64,000 nucleotides of DNA from Sinomonas humi (GCF_000802235.1 NZ_JTDL01000123.1:1-64000), one strand, 5' to 3'. Counted from the first letter of the stretch, positions 26,318 through 35,536 are shown. Made by a program: numbers and translations. Notes: generated from the sequence alone by a model not told the origin.

Positions 26318-26891
26318 GGCACGGCCGGTCGTGTTCCCCTCGCTCCACGCCTCCGGCGAGGCCGAGGGCTTCACGAAGGGCCACGCGGCGGGATATGCGG
26401 CGGGGTTGCGGAAGGCCGAGACCGAGGCGCGGGCTCGCCTCGCCGAGTTCGAGGCCGGGCATGCCGCGGCCCTTGAGGACGGCAGGCAGCGGACTGAGAG
26501 CGCCGTCGCCGTCCTCGAAGCCGCCGCCCGTGCACTGCATGCGCGCACCGCTCCCGTCCTCGCCGAGGTCGAGGCGGAGCTCGCGTCCGCCTCGATCGCC
26601 CTCGCGGAGGCGGTGATCGGGCGCGAACTCTCGGACGCCGTGACGGGAGCCAAGGCGGCCCTCGCCCGCGCCCTGTCCGGAACGGACGCCCCCGCCGTCG
26701 TCGCCGTCCGCCTCCACCCCGCCGATCTGGCGCTCGTCGGGGAAGCCGCGCCGGCCGGCGTCGTGCTCCTCGCCGATCCCGCGCTTTCCCGCGCCGACGC
26801 CGTGGCCGAATATCCGGACGGTGAGCTCGACGCACGCATCTCCACGGCGCTCGCTCGAGCGAGGGTCGCCCTCACGGGGGAGGACGCGTGA
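26307..26891 (+). CDS. fliH: Flagellar export regulator FliH
   Basis: Stator of the export ATPase. 194 residues with Gly/Ala-rich helical repeats (AEGFTKGHAAGYAAGLRKAETEA) and the C-terminal FliH/HrpE domain. The TTG at 26307 has GGAGGA five bases ahead, inside the end of fliG (11-bp overlap). Confidence 0.88.
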   Translation: MSTEARPVVFPSLHASGEAEGFTKGHAAGYAAGLRKAETEARARLAEFEAGHAAALEDGRQRTESAVAVLEAAARALHARTAPVLAEVEAELASASIALAEAVIGRELSDAVTGAKAALARALSGTDAPAVVAVRLHPADLALVGEAAPAGVVLLADPALSRADAVAEYPDGELDARISTALARARVALTGEDA

Positions 26892-28195
26892 GGGGCCTGG
26901 CCGGCGCGCTTGAGGCGGCCGCGCCGGAACGAGTCGGCGTCGTGACGTCTGTGCTGGGGCTGGGCCTCGAGGTGGCCGGGCTCGCGTGCGCGGTCGGCGA
27001 CACGATCGCCGTGGCAACGGACGACGGCGGCACAACCGAGGCTGAAGTCGTCGCCACTGCGCGGGGAACCCTGCGCTGCATGCCGCTCGGCCGCCTCGCG
27101 GGGATCCGCCCCGGCGACGCGGTCCGCGTGCGCCGCGGTGCCAGCGCCGTTCCCGTCGGAGAGCAGCTCTTCGGCCGCGTACTCGACGGCCTCGGCCGTC
27201 CCATCGATGGGCGCGGCCCGCTCGGGGCTCACCGCGTCCCGCTCGAGCACGCGACCCCCTCGGCCATGCAACGGGCCCGCATCGACACCCCTCTCCAGAC
27301 CGGGGTCCGCGTCCTCGACACTCTCACCACCCTCGGGCGGGGGCAGCGGCTCGGCCTCTTCGCAGGGTCCGGAGTGGGCAAGTCGTCGCTCCTTTCGATG
27401 GTCGCGCGCGGCACCGAAGCCGAGGTGTCCGTGATCGCACTCGTAGGGGAACGGGGCCGCGAGGTCCGCGAGTTCCTGGATGACGACCTCGGACCGGAGG
27501 GCCTAGCCCGCTCGATCGTCGTCGTGGCGACCTCCGACGAACCCGCGCTCGTGCGCCTCCGGGCCGCGTTCACGGCCACACGCATCGCCGAGTCGTTCCG
27601 CGAACGCGGCGCTCATGTCCTGCTCATGATGGACTCCCTCACACGCGTCGCGATGGCACAACGGGAAATCGGGCTCTCGGCAGGGGAACCGCCGGCAACC
27701 CGCGGCTACCCGCCGTCGACCTTCGCGCTCCTCGCGCGCCTGCTCGAGCGCGCCGGCACCGCGGAAAGCGGATCGGTGACCGGCATCTACACCGTGCTCG
27801 TCGACGGCGACGACCACAACGAGCCCGTCGCGGACGCCGCACGATCGATCCTCGACGGCCACGTCGTGCTAGATCGGCGGCTCGCCGTGAGCGGGCACTA
27901 CCCGCCCATCGACGTTCTCGGTTCGGTGTCCCGGGTCGCGTCGAAGGTGAATCCACCTGAACGCACGGCGCTCGCCGCAGAGCTGCGCCGCGTCCTTGCC
28001 GCGCGCAAGGCGGCGCAGGACCTCATCGACGTCGGTGCGTATCAGCGGGGAAGCAACCCCCTCGTCGACGCCGCGCTTGCTCATGAGAGCGAGATCGAGG
28101 GGTTCCTGCGCCAGAACCTCGACGACCAGACACCTGAGCGAGAGGCCTGGGAGCGCCTCGCCAGGCTCGCCGCGACCCTCGGAGGTGTACGTTGA
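26888..28195 (+). CDS. fliI: Flagellum-specific ATPase FliI
   Basis: Energises type III export. 435 residues: Walker A AGSGVGKSS near 159-167, Walker B VLLMMDSLTR, and the F1-beta-like block GEPPATRGYPPSTFALLARLLERAG. GTG start overlaps fliH by 4 bp. Confidence 0.96.
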   Translation: MRGLAGALEAAAPERVGVVTSVLGLGLEVAGLACAVGDTIAVATDDGGTTEAEVVATARGTLRCMPLGRLAGIRPGDAVRVRRGASAVPVGEQLFGRVLDGLGRPIDGRGPLGAHRVPLEHATPSAMQRARIDTPLQTGVRVLDTLTTLGRGQRLGLFAGSGVGKSSLLSMVARGTEAEVSVIALVGERGREVREFLDDDLGPEGLARSIVVVATSDEPALVRLRAAFTATRIAESFRERGAHVLLMMDSLTRVAMAQREIGLSAGEPPATRGYPPSTFALLARLLERAGTAESGSVTGIYTVLVDGDDHNEPVADAARSILDGHVVLDRRLAVSGHYPPIDVLGSVSRVASKVNPPERTALAAELRRVLAARKAAQDLIDVGAYQRGSNPLVDAALAHESEIEGFLRQNLDDQTPEREAWERLARLAATLGGVR

Positions 28196-28644
28196 ACCGC
28201 CCATTCCCCCTCGCGGGGCTCCTGCGTCTGCGCCGAATCGAACAGGACCAGGCGGCGGCCCGCTTCGGGGCAGTCAACGCCCAGCTCCGGGCAGTAGGCG
28301 CCCAGCAAGCCTCCGCCCAAGCCGACGCACAGGAGATCCCGTCCGAGGTTGACAGCTCCGCCGCGCTTCTTGCCGTCGCCGCGGCACGGGCCGCCTCGGC
28401 AAGCCTCCTCGCTGACCTCGACGCGCTTGTCTCCATGACCGAGGCCGAGCACGGGCAGGCACAGCGTGACCTTGCAGCCGCGCGGGGTCGAACCGTCGGG
28501 CTCGAAAAACTCGAGGCTCGGCATGATGCGCTCGCAGTGGCAGGCGAACTCGCCGCCGAGCAAGGCGTCCTCGACGACCTCGGTTCGTCCGCGCGGCTCA
28601 GGCTGGGTCCCGAGGCCCTGCGTCAAGGAAGGAAGACGACGTGA
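28192..28644 (+). CDS. fliJ: FliJ-like export protein
   Basis: Position directly after fliI, length (150 aa) and the coiled-coil composition (LLRLRRIEQDQAAARFGAVNAQLRAVG; MTEAEHGQAQRDLAAARGRTVGLEKLEARH) fit FliJ, the central stalk of the export ATPase. Sequence conservation is weak in this family, so the call leans on synteny. TTG start overlapping fliI by 4 bp. Confidence 0.8.
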   Translation: MNRPFPLAGLLRLRRIEQDQAAARFGAVNAQLRAVGAQQASAQADAQEIPSEVDSSAALLAVAAARAASASLLADLDALVSMTEAEHGQAQRDLAAARGRTVGLEKLEARHDALAVAGELAAEQGVLDDLGSSARLRLGPEALRQGRKTT

Positions 28645-29801
28645 GCGTCAGTGCGCTGGGTCTCGACGCCGCGATCGGGCGCGTCCAGGCGATCCAAGCG
28701 ACCCTCACCCACCTCGCGGACCCGACGCTCGGCGCCACGGCGGGCTCGGCGTCGTCGTCCGTCTCGCCCGCCGCCGCTGGCACTTCCTCGGCGAGCCTTC
28801 CGTCGACGGCGAGCCTTGCCTCCACGACGAGCCTCGCGTCCTTCGGGCAGGCGCTCGCCGGCGCGCTTGGTTCGGCGCCGACGACGGCGCTGCCCGCCAC
28901 GGGTGGAGGGCTCGCCGCAAGCGCCGGCGTGGCGGCAACCGCGGGCATGGCGGCGAGCGGGGGAGTCACAGGCGGCGAGATCGCCGCTGACGCCCAGAAA
29001 TACATCGGCGTGCCGTATCTGTGGGGTGGCACCGACCCCTCCAAGGGGCTGGACTGCTCGGGCTTCGTGCAGCGCGTGTACCAGGACCTCGGGATCTCCC
29101 TCCCGCGCGTCGTGCACGACCAGATGCAGGCGGGGACGCCCGTGGCCTCGCTCGCGGAAGCCCAGCCGGGCGATCTGCTGGTCAGCTTCGGCGGTGAGCA
29201 CGTGGCCATCTATCTCGGGAACGGCAAGGCGATCGACGCCCCTGTGCCCGGGCAGACCATCCAAGTCCGGGACGCGTGGGAGCAGTACGGGAACCTCACG
29301 GCGATCCGCCGCATCGTGCCGGCGGCGAGCTCGTCGAGTACGGCCGGTGTGGCCGGGCTCGATGCCTCCCAGCAGCAGTATGCGCAGGACATCGTGAACC
29401 GGGTCGCCCAGCGGGGGCTGCCCGCTCAGGCCGCCGTCGATGCGATCTCGACCGCGCTTCAGGAGTCGTCGCTGCGGATGTACTGGAACCCTAAAGTCGA
29501 CGGCTCGCAGGCCCTCGCCCCGGACCAGTCCGCGCTCGGGACCGACGGATACTCTGTGGGCCTCTTCCAGCAGCAGGTCAACGGGAACGAGTTCTCGTGG
29601 GGAACCGTCTCGGACGCAATGGACCCTGCCGCATCCACCGACGTGTTCCTCAACCGCCTGACCGCCATACCGGGCTGGCAGAACATGCCGGTCACCTCGG
29701 CCGACCAGGCCGTACAAGGATCTGCTTACCCCGACGCCTATGCCAAGTGGGAAGCGGAGGCTCGTCAGATTGTCTCAGCCCTTTCACCGACGGGAGCATG
29801 A
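28641..29801 (+). CDS. Flagellar-operon wall hydrolase: NlpC/P60 plus lysozyme-like domain
   Basis: 386 residues. Residues 1-110 are an Ala/Ser-rich, probably export-competent region without a Sec signal peptide. Residues about 112-226 are an NlpC/P60 peptidase: GVPYLWGGTDPSKGLDCSGF with Cys139, GGEHVAIYLG with His187, and Asp199 in the third position. Residues about 243-382 resemble a lysozyme/transglycosylase-like domain (AISTALQESSL with Glu275, SVGLFQQ, and PVTSADQAVQGSAYPDAYAKWE). It sits between fliJ and fliK, overlapping fliJ by 4 bp. That is the place to expect a rod-penetration hydrolase, so it probably replaces FlgJ, cutting both peptide and glycan bonds, and is probably exported by the flagellar system (inference). 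Confidence 0.85.
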   Translation: MSVSALGLDAAIGRVQAIQATLTHLADPTLGATAGSASSSVSPAAAGTSSASLPSTASLASTTSLASFGQALAGALGSAPTTALPATGGGLAASAGVAATAGMAASGGVTGGEIAADAQKYIGVPYLWGGTDPSKGLDCSGFVQRVYQDLGISLPRVVHDQMQAGTPVASLAEAQPGDLLVSFGGEHVAIYLGNGKAIDAPVPGQTIQVRDAWEQYGNLTAIRRIVPAASSSSTAGVAGLDASQQQYAQDIVNRVAQRGLPAQAAVDAISTALQESSLRMYWNPKVDGSQALAPDQSALGTDGYSVGLFQQQVNGNEFSWGTVSDAMDPAASTDVFLNRLTAIPGWQNMPVTSADQAVQGSAYPDAYAKWEAEARQIVSALSPTGA

Positions 29802-31102
29802 TGCCAGCCGTCCTCTCCGCACTCCCCGCCGCGCCCCCGGCCGTGACGCAGCAGCCGGCCAATCCCGGCGCGACAGGTCCCGATGCCGGATCCTCCAGCG
29901 CCGACACTCCCGGACTGTTCGCCGCCTTGCTTGCCGCGGTGGCGCCTGGGGCCTCGAGCGCCGCGGCGTTGCCTGGCCATGCGGGTGCCGTTTCTGGAGG
30001 CGTCGATCCGGAGAGAGATCCCAAGTCAGGTACTAATGGCGGGTTCATGGGCGTTGCCGGAGGCGGCGATGCGAGCGGCACGACCAAAGGCGCCACCAAT
30101 GCCGGCTCCACTAAAGTCGGTGCCACCAAAGCCGGCGCCAAGGACCCCACCAACAACGACGCCGCCAACAACGCCGCCGCCAACAACGACGCCGAGGGCG
30201 ACCCGGCCCTGAACGCCGCGTTCGTTGGTCAGGTACCGACGGTCGTCCCCCCGTTCGTTGGTCACCTCCCGACAGTTCCTCCACCCTCCGACGGTCGCCC
30301 AGCGTCAGACTCTCCAAGCGTCGCCTCCTTCAGCGGTCACCTCCCGGCGGTTGCACGGACGACGGCGCCGCCTCCAAGCGCAGGCGGATCCACGAGCGCA
30401 GGGGCATTCACGAGCGCAGCCATACCCATCAACGCAGGCGCGCTTACAAGCGCAGCCGCGTCCACGAGCGCAGCCCCACTCACTAGCGCAGGCACCGGCC
30501 CCTCCGCGAGCTCCACCAAGCCCCCGGCCCCCGCCGTCACGGGCATAACCACCGCGAAGACGGACGATCCGGCGCTCGCGGCCATCCCGCCGTCGTCCGC
30601 CTTTGGCGCGGTGCAGGACGTAACGCGAGCCCACGTCCTCGAGCCTCCGCCGCCCCCTGCCCCCCAACCCTTCTCCGCCCAGATTGCGAAGCCCGTCTTC
30701 ACGCTCGCGGCCGCGGGTCCGGGAGAGCACATCATGACGGTCAAGGTCACGCCGGAAGATCTCGGTCCGGTCACCGTGCAGGCGCACATCGGCACCGACG
30801 GGGTCAAGGTCCAGCTCTTTGCGCCGACTGACGCCGGACGTGCGGCGGTGCAGGCCGCGCTCCCGGAGCTGCGGCGGGACCTCGCCGCCGCGGGCCTCGG
30901 GGCGAGCCTCGATCTCTCGGCGCGAAGTGCGCCCCAGGAGAGCAGCGGCGGAGCCGGGGGCCGGGACAGTCCCGAGAAGGGCGGCGGGAACCCCGGGCGC
31001 GGGAGGCGGGGAGCCGCCGCCGTCGGGCTCGACGCCGTGGCGCCGGCACAACGCCCCGCCCACCTGCCCAGTAGCGACAACCGGCTCGACATCCTCGCTT
31101 AG
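29801..31102 (+). CDS. fliK: Flagellar hook-length control protein FliK
   Basis: Measures hook length and triggers the export switch. 433 residues: a long low-complexity ruler region (Asn/Ala/Thr-rich, with near-repeats such as FVGQVPTVVPPFVGHLPTVPP and serial TSA-rich units) and a C-terminal Flg_hook domain (HIMTVKVTPEDLGPVTVQAHIGTDGVKVQLF). The start is one of two adjacent ATGs (29798/29801); the second has the better spacing to GGGAG. The repetitive DNA of the ruler region may vary in length between strains. Confidence 0.85.
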   Translation: MPAVLSALPAAPPAVTQQPANPGATGPDAGSSSADTPGLFAALLAAVAPGASSAAALPGHAGAVSGGVDPERDPKSGTNGGFMGVAGGGDASGTTKGATNAGSTKVGATKAGAKDPTNNDAANNAAANNDAEGDPALNAAFVGQVPTVVPPFVGHLPTVPPPSDGRPASDSPSVASFSGHLPAVARTTAPPPSAGGSTSAGAFTSAAIPINAGALTSAAASTSAAPLTSAGTGPSASSTKPPAPAVTGITTAKTDDPALAAIPPSSAFGAVQDVTRAHVLEPPPPPAPQPFSAQIAKPVFTLAAAGPGEHIMTVKVTPEDLGPVTVQAHIGTDGVKVQLFAPTDAGRAAVQAALPELRRDLAAAGLGASLDLSARSAPQESSGGAGGRDSPEKGGGNPGRGRRGAAAVGLDAVAPAQRPAHLPSSDNRLDILA

Positions 31103-31152
31103 AGAAACGCGCTTAGAGAAATGCGCTTAGAGAAACTCACCTAGAGAAAGCA
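31097..31152 (+). repeat. Four 14-bp tandem repeats at the fliK-flgD junction
   Basis: GCTTAGAGAAACGC-type units begin at 31097, 31111, 31125 and 31139 (the last degenerate, ACCTAGAGAAAG). The first contains the fliK stop codon and the last supplies the weak ribosome site of flgD (AGAAAG, 6 bases before ATG). A slippage origin is likely. Confidence 0.9.
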
Positions 31153-31156
31153 GCCC

Positions 31157-31603
31157 ATGAGCATCAGCCCCGTCAGCAGCCCTGTCGGCACCGCGGCCGC
31201 GAGCAGCGCCGTCGGCGGTACGAGCCTGACCTCGTCGACGCCCACCAGCTCACCCCAGCAGACGCTCAATTCCAGCGTCTTCATGGACCTCCTCGTGGCG
31301 CAGCTCAAGAATCAGGACCCGAGCTCGCCGATGGACACCAACGCGATGATCCAGCAGACCAGCCAGCTCTCCATGGTCGAGCAGCTCACGCAGCTCGCGA
31401 CGGACAGCAGCCAAGGCCTCAGCGTTCAGCAGCGCGCCGCAGCCGCCGAACTCATCGGCAAGGCAGTGACCTACCTCGCCGCTGACGGCACCCCCGGAAG
31501 CGGCACTGCAAGTTCCGTCTCCTACAGCGGGACGACGCCCACCATCAGCATCGGTGGCGCTTCGATTCCGCTCGCCTCGATCACCGGCGTCACCGGCGCC
31601 TAG
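31157..31603 (+). CDS. flgD: Flagellar hook-capping protein FlgD
   Basis: Cap for hook assembly. 148 residues; QTLNSSVFMDLLVAQLKNQDPSSPMDTNAMIQQTSQLSMVEQLTQLA is the FlgD signature. The C-terminal region is short, with no large Ig-like domain as in enterobacterial FlgD. Confidence 0.93.
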   Translation: MSISPVSSPVGTAAASSAVGGTSLTSSTPTSSPQQTLNSSVFMDLLVAQLKNQDPSSPMDTNAMIQQTSQLSMVEQLTQLATDSSQGLSVQQRAAAAELIGKAVTYLAADGTPGSGTASSVSYSGTTPTISIGGASIPLASITGVTGA

Positions 31604-31632
31604 CCGCCGCCAGCCTTAGAAAGGAAGCCATC

Positions 31633-32808
31633 ATGCTCCGCTCCCTCTACTCCGGCATCTCGGGCCTCCGCGCCCACCAGACCATGCTCGATGTCACGGG
31701 CAACAACATTGCGAACGTGAATACGGTCGGCTTCAAAGGCTCGTCGACCGAGTTCGAGGACACGCTCTCGCAGCTGACCCAAGGGGCCTCGGGCCCGCAG
31801 GGCCAGACCGGCGGAACGAATCCGGCTCAGGTCGGCCTCGGTGTGAAGGTCGCCGCGATTACGACCAATTTCAACCAGGGCTCCGCCGAATCGACGGGCA
31901 AGGCGACCGACATGATGATCTCTGGCGACGGCTTCTTCGTCACGAGCAGCGGCGGCCAGCAGCTCTACACCCGTGCGGGCTCCTTCGACTTCGACGCTTC
32001 CGGGCGGCTCGTAACGCCCGACGGCGCGCTGCTCCAAGGCTGGACTGCGAACGCAGCAGGGGTGGTCAACACCGGGTCGCCGATCGGGAACATCACCCTT
32101 TCGCCGACGACGACGATCCCCGCCGTCGCGACGAGCCAGGCCACAGTGGATGGGAACCTCCCGTCGGATGCCGCGACGGGAACGTCGCTCGAGCGCGACC
32201 TGCAGGTCTTCGACGGCAACGGCGTTGCGCGCAATCTCGCGCTCACGTTCACGCGCTCGGCAACTGGCTGGGACGTCTCCGGCGCGGATGCCAATGGGAT
32301 CACAGGTACTGGCTCGCTCGGCTTCACGAACGGCAAGCTCACCTCCGGCGGTTCGCTCTCGGTCGGTGGGATCACGGTGGATCTCAGCACGGTGACGGGT
32401 TATGCAGGGATGACGACCGTCGCCGCGAGCGGTCAGAACGGTTCCGCGGCTGGAACGCTCGAATCGTTCACCCTCGGCAACGACGGCTCGCTTGTCGGGG
32501 CGTTCAGCAACGGGCTCAAGCAGGTAGTAGGGCGCGTTGCCCTCGCCAAGTTCACGAACCCTGCCGGACTTCAGAAGTCCGGCGACTCCTCCTACACGAG
32601 CACGGCGAACTCGGGGAACCCGCAGATCGGCCAAGCGGGTGACCCGGGATTTGGCACCTTGGCCGGGGGCGCGCTGGAGATGTCGAACGTGGACCTCTCG
32701 CAGGAATTCACGAATCTCATCGTGGCGCAGCGAGGATTCCAGGCGAACGCGCGAATCATCACGACGTCGGATCAGGTCCTGCAGAGCTTGATTGACATCA
32801 AGCAATAG
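31633..32808 (+). CDS. flgE: Flagellar hook protein FlgE
   Basis: Hook subunit. 391 residues: MLRSLYSGISGLRAHQTMLDVTGNNIANVNTVGFKGSS at the N-terminus, a FlgE D2-like centre, and SNVDLSQEFTNLIVAQRGFQANARIITTSDQVLQSLIDIKQ at the C-terminus. No separate flgF or flgG is present in this block. Last gene of the operon in the window; flbD, which commonly follows flgE, lies 30 kb away. Confidence 0.95.
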   Translation: MLRSLYSGISGLRAHQTMLDVTGNNIANVNTVGFKGSSTEFEDTLSQLTQGASGPQGQTGGTNPAQVGLGVKVAAITTNFNQGSAESTGKATDMMISGDGFFVTSSGGQQLYTRAGSFDFDASGRLVTPDGALLQGWTANAAGVVNTGSPIGNITLSPTTTIPAVATSQATVDGNLPSDAATGTSLERDLQVFDGNGVARNLALTFTRSATGWDVSGADANGITGTGSLGFTNGKLTSGGSLSVGGITVDLSTVTGYAGMTTVAASGQNGSAAGTLESFTLGNDGSLVGAFSNGLKQVVGRVALAKFTNPAGLQKSGDSSYTSTANSGNPQIGQAGDPGFGTLAGGALEMSNVDLSQEFTNLIVAQRGFQANARIITTSDQVLQSLIDIKQ

Positions 32809-32893
32809 GAAACCCGGCTGCGCCTAACTGGCCATTGAGAACGGGTAGGGTGTTCCCCGACCCGGCGAAGGCGGAGGAACGCGGAGTAAAGCT

Positions 32894-33199
32894 ATGGCAA
32901 CGAACTTGGTTGACGCTCTTGTGGACGACATCCGAGACCTCTTGCGCACCTCAGCCGTTGGACTCTACGAATTCATCTGGCTTCTCCAAGCCAGGGACGC
33001 CAGCTTGAGTCTCGAAGCCAAGCGCGAGCAGGCGTCTTTGGCGTTGGAGCGACTGCTCGCCGATGGGCAAGGCCGGCTAGCGCTCCTCATGTGGCCATCT
33101 GAAGACGTCGTGGAGACCTACCCGACTACGTGCGTGGGACCACACAGTTGGGAAGACCCTGTCCTGGCGGAGCCGTACATTGCGATCACTCGTAACTGA
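32894..33199 (+). CDS. Hypothetical protein, 101 aa, paralogue of 43147-43465
   Basis: Not recognised. It is helical at the start (NLVDALVDDIRDLLRTSAVGLYEFIWLLQ), with a C-terminal WPSEDVV...EPYIAITRN segment. ATG with GGAGGAACGCGGAG upstream. A second, frameshifted copy about 10 kb to the right is roughly three-quarters identical at DNA level by eye. It marks the left edge of the non-flagellar insertion after flgE. The second copy sits behind a SUKH immunity-like gene. Confidence 0.7.
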   Translation: MATNLVDALVDDIRDLLRTSAVGLYEFIWLLQARDASLSLEAKREQASLALERLLADGQGRLALLMWPSEDVVETYPTTCVGPHSWEDPVLAEPYIAITRN

Positions 33200-33273
33200 T
33201 GCTCCTCCATGCCGCGGCCGCCTTCCGCCGCACAGAGGGGGATCCTTCAGCGGGCTGTCCCTTGGGTTGCCGC

Positions 33274-34641
33274 TTATATCGTCGTGTTGGCGGTGGATTG
33301 GCCTTTTTCGGCAGTTCTCGCCGCCGCGATTGCGGCGAAGGCGAGGACCATGGCGAACCCGGAGAAGGCCCAGAGCCATGCGGTGCCTCGGCCGATCCCC
33401 AGCTCGGTGGAGAGAGAACCGAATCCGGCGCCGAGGGTGGCGCCGGCAAGCGCCCCGAACGACTCTGTGGTGACGGCAGCGGTGGCGAGCTGCGCTGCCG
33501 CAGCGGGGGTATGAGCGGTAGTGGCGCGCAGATAGTGGGTTGGGTAGGAGAGCCCGATGCCGATCCCGGTGAGAGTCCACGCGCACAGAGCGGCGAGCCA
33601 CGAGGCTCCGGCAAGGCCGAGGAGCGAGACGAGCATGGTGCCCGTGGCCGCGGTACCCATTCCGATCGAGGGCGCGTGTCGCAGCATCCGGAGCCTCGGC
33701 GCAAGTGGGGCGACGATTGCCCATGCGATTGAGGTGGTGCTCAGGGCGATGCCGGCTTGGAGCAGGGTTGCGCCGAAGGACTGTGTGAACAGCAGGGTGG
33801 TGAGGCTGTTCGCGCCGAAGTAGCCGAAGCCGAAGAGCGTCAGGCCGGCAAAGGCCGCGGGGGCGCCGCGTGCCATCTGCGCGGTGCCTGCAGGCATCAG
33901 GGCGAAGTAGCCGACGGTAGCCGCGCCAAGGGCGAGGGGTGCGAGGTACCACCACTCGGAGCCGACAAGGAGAACGGATGCCGTCACGCCGAGCGGGATG
34001 AGGAATGCCCGTGAAGACGGCGCAACCCGCTCCGACGTGGACCGCGCGCCGACGAGGAGGAAGGCGCGGGCGAGGAGCATCAGTGGAATCGGCGCGAGCA
34101 GTGTCAGCCGCCACCCGATGAAGTGTTGCAGTGCGAGCGTCGCCGGTGGCCCCACAAGGGAGGGAATCAGCCACATCGCCGACATGGCGGCCACCACCTT
34201 CGCCCGCAGGCCGTCCTCCAGATGGTGGATCGCTGCGGTCACCCCGAAGACCGACAGCACGCCGCCGGCAACCCCAGCGATGAAGCGTCCGCCCGCGAAC
34301 ATCCAGGCGTCGACCGAGAGCGCGGACGTGGCGGAGCCGATCACGGACAGGGCGAGGCCCGCCAGCATCAGCCGTGCGGGTGGGATCCGCTGCACGATCC
34401 ACGCTGACAATGGAAGCGCGGCGAACATGCCGATCTCCCCGCCGGTGACCAGCAGCTGGACCTGATGCGCCGCCGTGAGGTCGTGCTCGATCAGCGGCAG
34501 CAGGGTGCCTGCGACGAATGAGGAGACCGACGCGACGAACTCCAGCAACACCACACCGACCGCCAGCCGTAGCGCCGCCGATCCGGTCAACTTCTCGTCG
34601 CCGGCGCTGCTCGGCTGCTCGGCGGTCTCCTTGCTACTCAT
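33274..34641 (-). CDS. MFS transporter
   Basis: 455 residues with about 12 spans and the MFS layout: FVAGTLLPLIEHDLTAAHQVQLLVTGGEIGMFAALPLSAWI in the first two helices, RFIAGVAGGVLSVFGV, and a C-terminal half starting near PAAFAGLTLFGFGYFGA. It is probably a drug or metabolite exporter; the substrate is unknown. It is divergent from a small RHH regulator gene, with 32 bp between the starts. Confidence 0.85.
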   Translation of the reverse strand: MSSKETAEQPSSAGDEKLTGSAALRLAVGVVLLEFVASVSSFVAGTLLPLIEHDLTAAHQVQLLVTGGEIGMFAALPLSAWIVQRIPPARLMLAGLALSVIGSATSALSVDAWMFAGGRFIAGVAGGVLSVFGVTAAIHHLEDGLRAKVVAAMSAMWLIPSLVGPPATLALQHFIGWRLTLLAPIPLMLLARAFLLVGARSTSERVAPSSRAFLIPLGVTASVLLVGSEWWYLAPLALGAATVGYFALMPAGTAQMARGAPAAFAGLTLFGFGYFGANSLTTLLFTQSFGATLLQAGIALSTTSIAWAIVAPLAPRLRMLRHAPSIGMGTAATGTMLVSLLGLAGASWLAALCAWTLTGIGIGLSYPTHYLRATTAHTPAAAAQLATAAVTTESFGALAGATLGAGFGSLSTELGIGRGTAWLWAFSGFAMVLAFAAIAAARTAEKGQSTANTTI

Positions 34642-34658
34642 CCCCGTTCATTCAACAG

Positions 34659-34674
34659 TGCTAGATTGCTAGCA
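34659..34674. promoter_or_regulatory. Palindromic operator TGCTAG-ATTG-CTAGCA
   Basis: A perfect 6-4-6 dyad whose last base is the first base of the RHH start codon, in the 32-bp gap to the divergent MFS gene. A site here could control both genes. The likely binder is the adjacent RHH protein (inference). Confidence 0.7.
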
Positions 34675-34838
34675 TGCAAGAGGACGGGGGCGGCGCAAAG
34701 GCCCAGTTCAACGTCTATCTGCCAGCCGAGCTGGTGCGCGCCATCAAGCACCGGGCGATCGATGAGGGCACTTCGCTCTCTGCGCTCGTGGAGAAGGCCA
34801 TGTCCGAGTACCTGCGCGCGGCGGAGGGTGAGCGTTGA
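34674..34838 (+). CDS. Ribbon-helix-helix (CopG/Arc-like) small regulator
   Basis: 54 residues: [20 protein letters not shown], then [20 protein letters not shown], a standard ribbon-helix-helix with the beta strand QFNVYLP. It may work as a repressor or as an antitoxin. The following gene overlaps it by 4 bp (TTGA) and is not a toxin by sequence. Start ATG 34674 lies within the dyad operator, consistent with autoregulation. Confidence 0.8.
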   Translation: MQEDGGGAKAQFNVYLPAELVRAIKHRAIDEGTSLSALVEKAMSEYLRAAEGER

Positions 34839-35536
34839 CCACGGTACAAGCTATCTACCACACCCAGCGCACCCACGAGTGGCATCGATTCGCTCTCGAC
34901 CTCGGCCTTCGACCCGCTTTCGAGCCAGGTCCGGATTGGGCAGAGTTCCACGGCGGCGGCGTCCTCGCGATCCAACGCACCGACGCCGCCGCTGCCCTTC
35001 ATGGCATCACGCGCCTGCACGTCCTGGTCGCTGACCTGGGCGGCGTCGAGGCCCTGCTGCACACGACCAGCGCCGCGGTCTCACGACACGAGATGGAAGG
35101 CGTGGGCACCGTCGTCACAGCACGACCGGCTTCGGGGATCACCGTTAGTGCGTCTGCCCGACCTCGGCCCGCCCGCGGGGCTCTGCGAGTCCAGCCGATC
35201 TGGTCCCAGGTCGACTCCGACGAGGCCATCGGCGTGCTTCGGGCGCTAGGGCTGAGCGAGCGCATCCGCTCCGAAGCCGGCACCTGGGTGGACTTCGAAG
35301 GCGACACGGGCGGGCTCGCCGCGTTCCACACCGGCATGAGCCAGCCCATGACCCTTTCCTTCGAGTACGCGGGGGACCTCGACAGGCTCGCCGAGCGGCT
35401 GAGCGACGCCGGACACGAAACCTCCGTCGTCGACGAGGCCTACAACCGCTCGCTGCTGGTACGGACGCCCGACGACTGGACGCTGTGGGTCAACGGGCAG
35501 ATGACCGACCTCTACGGGTACCGGCGCGCCGACTGA
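34835..35536 (+). CDS. VOC-like protein, 233 aa
   Basis: Two glyoxalase-type half domains: [21 protein letters not shown] and [20 protein letters not shown], each followed by a beta-rich run. It is probably a VOC dimer-like fusion binding a small ligand. The TTG start has GGAGGGTGAG upstream and overlaps the RHH gene. Together with the divergent MFS exporter this looks like a small ligand-sensing or resistance unit. Confidence 0.7.
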   Translation: MTTVQAIYHTQRTHEWHRFALDLGLRPAFEPGPDWAEFHGGGVLAIQRTDAAAALHGITRLHVLVADLGGVEALLHTTSAAVSRHEMEGVGTVVTARPASGITVSASARPRPARGALRVQPIWSQVDSDEAIGVLRALGLSERIRSEAGTWVDFEGDTGGLAAFHTGMSQPMTLSFEYAGDLDRLAERLSDAGHETSVVDEAYNRSLLVRTPDDWTLWVNGQMTDLYGYRRAD

